Positions 55,615-64,000 of a DNA stretch of 64,000 bases are shown one piece after another. How positions within the stretch are numbered: position 1 is the first letter of the stretch; every line of letters begins with the position of its first letter. The position numbers and the translations under genes are program-made. The notes beneath the pieces were generated by a model that had not been told where the DNA came from, made no database searches, and worked only from the letters and a program-made list of their open reading frames with translations. The stretch is from Ancistrus triradiatus (taxonomy: Eukaryota > Chordata > Actinopteri > Siluriformes > Loricariidae). The stretch lies in assembly GCA_025084515.1 (NCBI GenBank), contig JAJAGP010000204.1, positions 186,001 to 250,000 on the forward strand, read 5' to 3'.

Positions 55615-57629
55615 CACATGTATGCACACTCATAAAATGGGGTGTTAAACTGAGGTGATACTTGTCTCTGCAACTTTTAACTAAAAGACCGTCATTGTCT
55701 TTAAGGTAGATAATTGAACTGTAGTTCTATCTTTGAGGGTTATGTTGCAGAAGGTTGTACATTGTAGAGCAAACTCTCACCAAAGACCAAGCGTGTTATA
55801 CTGGACATGAACAATGGAGCAAAAACATTAACAGGTGCACATTCTTTTGGACAATGAGAAAGACAAACAATTTACCCTGAGAATTAAAGAATGATATTTA
55901 CTCTGCCACTAAATAACACCTCACATATGACACAGGAACATCTTTGGATCCAACGGAATCTGTAGATGGGGATAGAAAAGCCTGGGCTGTCCATCACTAC
56001 ACTGATCAGGAGATGTGGACTGAAATTGAGACACTTTTGGCATTGCGGTGCATTTTCAAGGTGTTTGATGGAGTTGAGGTTCTGTGTAAGTCAGCCAAGT
56101 TCTAAATCAACGTCGGCAAACCAATTCTCTATGGACTTTAAGGACACGAGGGCAGAACGTTGATGAACTGATGTGTGGAAGTTGGAAGTCATTGGGGTAT
56201 CAGTACAACCCCATGAGCTGCTTGTTTGCAGAGCATCCAGAAACGTAGGCTTTATATTGTGAACGTGCTACAAGCGAGTGTTGCTTACGTGAGATAGCAA
56301 AGCTCAGTAGTTCGAATGGGTCTTCTAGTGTACATGTACATTGTGTAATTGTTATGTCTTTAATCATCACTCAACCAACATCGTACCAGCTTTGTTTTCT
56401 TTTCTAATGCGTTTAAATCACCTGGAAATGAAAGTAGGTCATGTCACTCATGTAGCAAGATAAACCCAATTTGAGCTTCTTTCATCACAAATATAATTAT
56501 GTCTCACTTTTGTCTAAGTCTATGTTTCTTAAAGAACTTTAGGAGAAACACCTGTGGTATCTTGATACGTAAATAAACCTCAACAAGAATAATCAGAGCA
56601 GAAATTACTGGCAACCTTAGTAAAGATGGGTAACTACAATCATGAAGAAACATCTTTCTGGGTAATAACTTTAAATCTTGACCTGGAGTTAATTGATTTC
56701 ATTTCTTCAAAAAGATCGTTCTTAACTAAACCACAATTATTAGCACTCTTATGTTTAGTATTTTGTATGGACAGAAGCAGCCCTGGGTTAAATGCCTCTC
56801 CAATTTTCTTCTGATGCTAGCTGCACCATTTTATCTTCACTGATTTAATTGTAACCCATCATGCCAATACGTCATAACAAGCAAATCTTTCTGTAAGTGA
56901 TGCTGTCACATAACTGCCAGGCCAGCTAACTCTCTGGTAATAAAGTAGCTCAGGTTTGTCAGTGAGATCAGGCTAGACAATGTCCAGCTGAACACAGTAA
57001 TCATTTCAGATTTGCTCTATCATGTAGGAATCTGGAGTAACATTTAAACAAGCTGATTGAATCTAATCGGATTAAAAGGCATTAAAAATCGCGTTATCGT
57101 TAATCGCATGCTGGTGCTGACACATTGCGTTAGATCGACTGAGCTTCAAGTGTTTCGCAGCTGATTTTCATCTGCACTCACCATCTGGTGCCTTTCGTGT
57201 CAGTGTCCAACATTAGTCAGCCAGCGCTGATGGATTCCAATTTCCCCGATACCGCCTTTCCACGGTCGCCATGTCCTGGTGAAACCTTTCGCCGTCTTTG
57301 TCGCTGACTGCACCGAGATGTACAGGGAAGGAGTCTGAATGTAGAAAAAGGATTTTCAATGGCATGTTTGTGGCTCAAGGCGGTTGTCAGTCAGGTCAGT
57401 GTAGTTTGGTGCCGTGGAGTCGCCAAGAAAATTCTCAACAACATCGTTAAATCCTTGTGGACCAACAAAAATGCCGGCCTTAAGCTTGGCATCAGTTATT
57501 CTTGGATAGATGTTTCATGAGTCTGAGTTTTATATGGAGAGGAGACAGGAACTGACAAGAGGTTTATGTGCCAAGTCAGAGTGGCTCAGTTGGTAGTGTT
57601 GGTTATGAAGTTGCATTGCTGCTACTAGT
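55615..57629. other. Mostly unique sequence, possible old Tc1 trace
   Basis: 55985-56210 has GATGGAGTTGAGGTTCTGTG, CAGCCAAGTTC and CTCTATGGACTTTAAGGAC, reminiscent of a reversed, heavily decayed Tc1-type transposase. I hold this at low confidence. No gene is recognised elsewhere in the stretch. Confidence 0.4.
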
Positions 57630-57735
57630 GTTGTAGTACTCAAGTCCGGTCTTGTCTCGGTCTCAAACTCATTTGGACTCGGTCTTGTCTCGGCCTCGGA
57701 GTAAGGTGGACTCAGAAATTGTTGTCGACACCAGC
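57630..57735 (+). repeat. hAT-type MITE fragment
   Basis: AGTGTTGTAGTACTCAAGTC, then CGGTCTTGTCTCGG in two copies and CTCGGAGTAAGG. This is the start of a common fish hAT-type MITE. The distal end is absent. Confidence 0.6.
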
Positions 57736-57799
57736 CAGGTTCAATGTGTCTGTCTGGGGTACTTTAATTATGAACTGAACGTTTCTTCTTTCTTCAGCA

Positions 57800-57990
57800 G
57801 GACTGTGGTAGCCTAGCGGTTAAGGTACTGGACTATGGACCAGAAGGTCCAGGGTTCAAATCCCACTTCTGCCAAGCTGCCACTGTTGGGTCCTTGAGCA
57901 AGACCCTTAACCCACAGTTTCTTGGATTGTAAGACTGTATCAATTGTAAGTCTCTCTGGATAAGGGCGTCTGCTAAATGCTATAAATGTA
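57800..57990 (+). repeat. tRNA-derived SINE, full length and best preserved
   Basis: GGACTGTGGTAGCCTAGCGG, B box GGTTCAAATCC, GCCAAGCTGCCACTGTTGGG, CCTTAACCCACAG and the tail GGATAAGGGCGTCTGCTAAA. This copy shows the fewest departures from the consensus of the others. Confidence 0.9.
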
Positions 57991-60674
57991 AGTTTTGCTT
58001 CTTAGAACTTTCTGGATTTTCTTCTTTTTTTTTATTTGGTTGAATATGGAACCTGTGGATATGGGGGGGAACAAATTTATTTAAGAAACAGGGCATATGC
58101 CAGGGTTAATCCTCTCTAAGCCAGATTAATAATAAAACTTTTTTCCTCCATAAGGCCTGTTCTGATTAGCAAAGAGTTGCGACGAGGCCTTTAAATCAGT
58201 CTCTCTATCTTTCCTTCTCTCTCGATTACTCTGGCAGCACAGCCCAAACCACCATTAGGAAAAGGTTTCTATGCCAAGTAAACAATCAGCAGGCTTGGTT
58301 TAAAAATGACACCTCTGATTGTGCGTGAGTGCGAGCATGTCCTATATGTCCGTGTGTCGGGGGTGGGGGGTGCATTCTTGGATTCGCATTTTCCAAACAC
58401 GGTCCAGGTGAAAGCCCACAAATATGTTTTTCTATTCCCTGCGACGTGTGGCTTCGGCAGTAATTGCAGACAGAAGTCCTTATCTCATGGCCTGGATGGA
58501 AGTTTTTGGCTGCCAGCCCCAGACCACAAATACCAACTCTAAAGTTGCCTGGGTCACAGCAGCGGGACTGGGACTGTGAGATGGTGCGTATGCTTCCCCA
58601 GAGGAGGCCTGCCTGGAAGTTGACTGCTTTTGGTAACGTCTGCCCCTCCATAGTGTGAAACATATGAGCCTGAACTCCACAACAACACTGAGTCAGCGTG
58701 TGATCGCACACAGAGGCGGCGAGAAATCAGCCTGGACTAATTTTTTAATTCTCCGTCTGCTACAGGGTCAGGCTGTATTTGGCATGCTGCGTTCAAGAGA
58801 ACTCGTCGGATCAGATCTTTTTTATACGTTTGCTTTGCTGCCCATGTGGTTTGGCAGGTTTCATGTTTGTTTTCACGCAGTAATTGAATCACAAAAATGT
58901 ATGCTGAGGGAGGTATCAGGGTTAACCGTTCCCTCGCGAAGCTCGTCGGCAAAAATTTACCTGAGTCTCGATGACTTACCTAAATTGGAATGACGTTGTG
59001 TGTCTTTATTAGGCACAAGTAGGTACTAACACTTGGGTTAAAGCCTTCAGATCATGTATCTGCCCACCCAGGTGCCCTGTCTCTGCTGCGTTTCTCCAGA
59101 AAAAGCTGGCTGTGCATTTGCCAACAGGTCGAGTTAAGCCCAGAGTGACACGCAGCCCTATCGGTGTTGTCTGAAAAGCCTGCTGGTTCATTTACTTTTA
59201 AAAAAGACTTCTGTACTCGAGCTTGTCTTGCAGTGCAAACTGGGAAAGCGTTTTGTTTTTCTCAGCCCATAGCCAGAGGAAGGGCAGCAATGGAGAAATG
59301 CAAGCTGTTTTTAAAGGGTTGCTGGTCTAAATGAGATTTTCTTGATCAGCCTTTTACTGCGAAAAACGTTTGTTTGGTGCCATCAGCATGAGCCGTCGCC
59401 TTCGGTTTGATGTGGCCCGATGAAGGATTGGCATAAATCAGCCTAAGCTTTGGTGCTGCCGAAAACTAGGCGGGTATAAGACATGCATATATCGTGCGTC
59501 TAGTAATCTCCAGAAAGTTTTATTTTATTTTTTTATTTCCCACCAGCTGTCGTGGACGGCGAATGAGCTTTTTAAATCGTATTTTACAAGCCATCATTCT
59601 CCCGCCGTGACCCTGTCACTTTGACAGCCACAAACAGAAGAAGGGATCGAAACGAGGTCTGAGGTCTCACACACACACACACGCACGTCATTTGGAATTT
59701 GATGTTCCGTCGATCTCCGACTTTCAGCCTGTAGAACTTACCCAATGCTTTCCAAGATATGTTGATCCCCCCGAAGAACTATGGTGACTCGGTCTTGTTG
59801 TGCCGATGATGAGGACGGAAAAGAATGTGGACGCCCGACGATAGCAAGGAAGCCGCAGACAGTCGCACGCACGCAATCATTACTGAAGACAATATAACGC
59901 CTCAGACGTCTCCAATAATGGCCCACCCCCTGCCTTTGCGTGTGAAACTGTAGGGGCAGCTCTGGCAAAACTAGCGAGGTGAAAGGTTCCAAATACTTTT
60001 CGGTTTACGGCTTTCAATTGCTTTGACACGATATTTTCCAAACCCCAGAGACCTTAATGCATCAAACATGTGTCACCTCGACCACTTTAAGCAAACAATG
60101 AAAGGTTGTGGAGTTCACCACAGCTTGAAGCGAGGACACGGGATTCTATCGATTATTGGATTGTCGATAACACGAGCATTATTCAGACACGGCTTCGGCA
60201 TGGCTGGCTGCACCTACATTACTGAGGACGCTCCACGTTCTCATGTGCACCGTTATCATTTTCAAATGTCCTATAGGAAAATGGCAGCGGTCCAGAGTGC
60301 GTAACCTGGGCTAGTAACAAGATCCGTGAAAAGATTGAATTCAGGCCTGGAATTTGTCTGTAGCTGAAGCTCTACCTTTCACAGAGCGCTGCACAAAGGT
60401 GGGATTCTTGGGACGGCTTCGAGTGTCCTCGTTTTGTTCAGCTCAGACGAGCCTGCGGGTGTCTACCATTCTCACTGTGGCAGATCCGCAGCTGTAGTTT
60501 TGGGGACTGTTTATAACTCGGTAGTCATAATAGACGGTGCGACGCATTTGCTTTTATTTATAAGGATTTGGGTGGTGAATCTGACTCCCAGTTTAAATGG
60601 TATTTCAGCCAAAGAACTGGGAGAAGGGAAGAGCGATAAAATTCAAAATGGCATGACCATCATGATAAAACTCG
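57991..60674. other. Repeat-free unique island, possible conserved non-coding DNA
   Basis: No transposon or SINE is recognised in 2.7 kb. A short (AC)n lies at about 59666-59681. A 141-codon minus-strand frame at 58286-58711 overlaps open frames on the plus strand and shows no domain. Blocks at 58400-58720 and 59340-60260 are GC-balanced, with few low-complexity runs. Confidence 0.35.
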
Positions 60675-60676
60675 TA

Positions 60677-60989
60677 CATACTGTCTTGTTCAAAAATCTG
60701 AGACCACCTTTAGATTTGTTGTTTTAGCAGTGCTATAATGACCATATAGATAACATATTGACGACGATTGGACTTGGATTCGTCTCCATAAAACTCTTTT
60801 CACACTAAAAACAGAAGCCTATAGAAGCTGTTTCCTCCTTAAGTTTTTAATACTGCATACAAATGTCCTGTATTTTCTGGTTGTATTCTAATAAAGAGAC
60901 CGAGAAATAATTATATATGGTCATTATATCATTGCTAAAACAATGTGATAGCTAATCTAACGGTGGCCTAAGACTTTTGTACAGTACTG
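60677..60989. mobile_element. CAGTACTGT-type MITE (copy 3, shortest, inverted)
   Basis: The right end GACTTTTGTACAGTACTG is followed by the T of a TA (60990-60991). The left end CATACTGTCTTGTTCAAAAA lacks one G of the terminus and follows a TA (60675-60676). At 313 bp it has a larger internal deletion. Read in reverse complement it follows copy 1: TCTTAGGCCACC, TTTATTAGAATACAACCAGA and TTTGTATGCAGTATTAAAAA. Confidence 0.82.
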
Positions 60990-61176
60990 TATGTATAGCA
61001 AACAATTTGGGCTGTACAGGAAAAAGCTTCTAATGGGGGTCCACTAAAGCTTCCACATAAAACTCCACAACCCCATTGGAAGATGTTCTGCTATAAACCA
61101 TAGTGCTGCTTCCACAAGTTATTCTTTCATCAGGGAATGACAATAAGCAAACATTAACCATTATAACCAAATAAAG

Positions 61177-61345
61177 CTCCGTTACAGGGAACAGGTAGAA
61201 GAGAACTTGGAGAGGTGGAGGTATAATCTGGAAAGGAGAGGAATGAAAGTCAACTGTAGTAAGACAGAATACATGTGTGTAAATGAAAGGGAGGCAGGTG
61301 GAGCAGTCAGGCTACTGGGATCAGTGGTCACAAAGGTCCAGGTGA
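61177..61345 (+). pseudogene. RTE-type LINE reverse transcriptase fragment
   Basis: The translation reads EQVEENLERWRYNLERRGMK and then NCSKTEYMCVNEREAG. This is the ERRGMKVSRSKTEYMCVNE-type region of RTE-clade LINE reverse transcriptases found in fishes. Only about 55 codons survive. It then runs into GGTGATAAAGGGAGAAGCTG and an (AAG)n tract. The enzyme would copy LINE RNA into DNA at the insertion site. This fragment cannot function. Confidence 0.75.
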
Positions 61346-61360
61346 TAAAGGGAGAAGCTG

Positions 61361-61387
61361 AAAGAAGAAGAAGAAGAAGAAGAAGAA
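61361..61387. repeat. (AAG)n microsatellite
   Basis: Seven or more AAG units directly after the RTE fragment. The short arginine run it encodes in one frame is an artefact. Confidence 0.92.
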
Positions 61388-64000
61388 AGCTCCATTGTCC
61401 TTTGGTTTGTTTTAGGTGCAATTGTACTAATATCTGACACTTTATGGCCAAATTTATTTATAAAAGTGGGTATTATTTGATCATTTATGGTTGCAACTTG
61501 TCTGAGATCTTGATTTCAGTGACACACTAACCTTAACCTTCTTGATCCAGCCTGACCGCTTTTGCCATGGCTTTAAGCTATTGAAGTCCAGCTCAACCTG
61601 CTGATATCAAGACTCACATTGAATATTGACACGTTTTATTCATATACAGTCCATATTCTCAATGCTTTTCCACCACCATAATCACAGGTTAATGGTATTT
61701 CTAACAAAGCATAAATCAATTTGAATCACACATCAGGTTTAAGCAAAATTCTGTTTAATCTGCTCCTACTTCTGGCATGTCGCTGCACAGAATGACATTC
61801 ACCACATTGATTTGAGCCTATGCCTTGTACAGCTCTCGAGACAACATTTAGTTTTGAGTGAAAGAAGTGTTTGTTATCGCATGATAATGACACCTTGAGA
61901 AAACAAATATACTGTAATTAACTCATTATCGTGGCAGAGAAACAAAGCGGTTTTATGTCGGGATCTGGAGAAAATTAGGCCGCAATCTGAAGAAAACAAC
62001 GCTCGTCATGTGGCGATAATGAGATAAATAACAGGATCGTGCGAGAAAACAAATACAATTATGTCATTATCATGGGAAAATAAATAAAGATACTGTACGT
62101 GAATCCACGGCCAGCCGTAGCGTTTTACCAGGAAGTCGCCGGGTGAGTCTTTCGAGTCTGGTTTCTGTCAGAGTTACCGAGTTGAACTGAATTGCATGGA
62201 CGTCTTAGGGTTGAAAGGATCGGGCCTTGATATGCGGGGAGTACCAGTGCCTCTGATCCTTCCTATTAATGGCTAAGCCATTGAGGAAGGCTCTACATCC
62301 CAGACTGCCCCAGAGAGGCTAAACCTGCATTCCTACACTGTACGTATTTCATATATGAGAGCATAAAATGGCGACACAACACCGTATAAAATCCATAAAT
62401 AATGGCTGACATATCAGCTGGAAAATGTCACGTTCCATGTACCTGAATCTTATACTTGTCGCGTTGAGACACACCATACTTTGGAAACGTTTAACTGAAC
62501 CACATGATATGAATTTCAGCCTGAGCTGAAATCATAAACGCAAAACCCCGTTACTCAACACCACGGTCGGTGCCAAATTGAACCAACTGTGCCAGTTATA
62601 TAAAGAAAAAAAAATCCAAACACCTGGGTACTTCACGCCCAAGTAGTTTATATTTATATAGGCCTAATGGATGCCCCTGTGAGGCAAAAGCACTTTAGGA
62701 GCCCTCCATGTGAGGAGCAATCACAATCGCCCCCTTGACATGGACAATAGACGAGCATCAGAAGCACCTGGCCCTGTGCAGATGATTGTTTATGATTGCA
62801 AAACCAATCCAGGAGGTGATTCATGCTTTTGCTCTCGAGCTGACAGCTCTCAGTGGAGCGAGTCGATGGTTAGAGTACTTCACAGCCACTGAGAAGGGAT
62901 CCACCTGCATGCTTAGATCTCGCATCCAGCGTTGCGTGACAGCTCTGATTTAATTAGTGGGCAAAAGTTGAGCCCGTGCTTAGCAACTCAGCAATTCGCA
63001 CGTTTTTGTCATTAGCTGTGTTTGCTGTTCTGGTTGTTGTTTGTTGACCTATGTATGGATACAATTACAACTTTTGGGGTATTTGTACGAATGCACATGG
63101 TTGTCATTATAGACGGTTAATTTTGTCGGGAAATAGAATAGTTTGAATAGAAAATGCTACTATGGCTACTACCAATGGAGGAAGCCCCCTGGGACGGAGC
63201 AGCCAGCAGGAATTCACTCGTCTTTTATGTCACGCGGAATAAAGATCGTTTGATATACACGCTTAAGACAGAATTTTCATGCTCTAGAAATATAGTGGCA
63301 CCAAGCAGAGAGAACCAAACCTGCCCTCCTGATAATTTCCCCTTTTTATGATGACCTTCAGGCAAAACCTAGTTCATGCACATTAAGTGGCTTGGCTTCA
63401 TTAATTCCCAGAATTTCAAAGTACGTCCTGTGCGAGCCGGGGCACCAAGTGCAAGCTAACCGTTTGGGTTTCTAAAGAATAAAACGTCCGACGTGGTTTA
63501 GACTGGTTTTATTATCTCCCTTAATTCGTTCCTGTTTCCCCTTCGTTCCCTTTGATGTTCCAGTCCTGTGCGTTACGGTAATAGGGCCTCGTTTGGTTTG
63601 TGGAGTGAAAATTGTCCGTGAGAGGATCGGGTTGTTTACGCCCTGAGGATTTTCACAGGATTGGATTTCAGTGGGAGTTTAAACCCCACTCCATTTAGAG
63701 GAAGAGAGCTCTCGGAGGATCAGGAACCCCCTGGGTCAATCCCATAAGCCACAATGATGTTACAAACACTCGTTAAACCGAAGGTACACCGAGCACATAT
63801 ACGTACCTTTTATTTAGCTCTTAAAATGCCCTTGAACTTTAGCCGGGAGGCAACTGGCTATGTTAACCCTTCACAAACCTAGAGCTGAAGGTAACATGCC
63901 GTTGCTACAACCTGATGGAAAACCTGCAATCAAAGTTAGTTTGAGGTGTGGGCCAGGCTGAGATGTCATGAGTAAATCTAGCCGAGTGGGGCATAACAAA
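61388..64000. other. Repeat-free unique sequence, no gene seen
   Basis: No transposon, SINE or long simple repeat is recognised in 2.6 kb. 62700-62960 and 63170-63800 have balanced composition. No open frame shows a domain. Confidence 0.4.

Noticed and set aside
58286..58711. 141-codon minus-strand ORF
   Set aside because: Open frames exist on the plus strand over the same bases, and no domain is recognised.

Overview
The window is eukaryotic and almost certainly from a ray-finned fish, most likely an otophysan such as a catfish. That attribution is an inference from the repeat types. There are several Tc1/mariner copies with fish-type termini, many copies of a tRNA-headed SINE with a V-SINE/DANA-like tail, hAT-type MITEs, RTE and L2-like LINE debris, and long (CA)n, (CT)n and (AAG)n microsatellites. 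I see no cellular protein-coding gene that I can name, no RNA gene and no prokaryotic or viral gene set. It reads as intergenic or intronic DNA.

Layout. 1-2 kb is unique sequence. 2-8 kb holds two related clusters of an L2-like tail repeat, mixed with SINEs and a hAT element. 8-12.8 kb is mostly unique, with a local 140-bp duplication near 10.5-11 kb. 12.8-14.8 kb is a three-level nest: a SINE split by a hAT element, which is itself split by a Tc1-like transposon. 15.4-24.5 kb contains a hAT MITE with a SINE fragment inside, a second Tc1-like copy (17.2-18.8 kb), four more SINEs (one of them running 15.6-15.8 kb) and a TA-flanked MITE. 24.6-24.9 kb has one small GC-rich ORF with a plausible splice acceptor. 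27-30.5 kb contains a deletion-derivative MITE, a second SINE split by the same hAT family at the same octamer, and an old salmonid-type Tc1 copy split by another insertion.

30.5-40 kb is mostly unique, with SINEs, a direct duplication (33.2 and 35.5 kb) and a third Tc1-like copy (36.4-37.6 kb). At 39.95 kb there is a hAT MITE with perfect 8-bp target duplications. 40.5-44.6 kb has pogo-like debris, unique sequence and a dense microsatellite block. 44.6-46.7 kb is a Tc1-like copy inside pogo-like debris. 47.7-54.2 kb has two more Tc1-like copies and an element with ~230-bp inverted termini; most of this lies between the arms of a ~400-bp inverted duplication. 55-61 kb has two further deletion-derivative MITEs, one SINE and an RTE reverse transcriptase fragment, and the rest is unique.

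The Tc1 copies belong to two main families. Family 1 has termini starting CAGTGGGGC and a transposase starting MAKTKEL; family 2 has termini starting CAGTGGTGCTTG and a transposase starting M(A/V)RTKEI. Every transposase is broken, so none should be active. The main interest is the order of insertion, which can be read from target-site duplications, and the repeated use of one SINE-tail octamer by a hAT element. Several repeat-free islands could be conserved non-coding elements, but this needs cross-species alignment.
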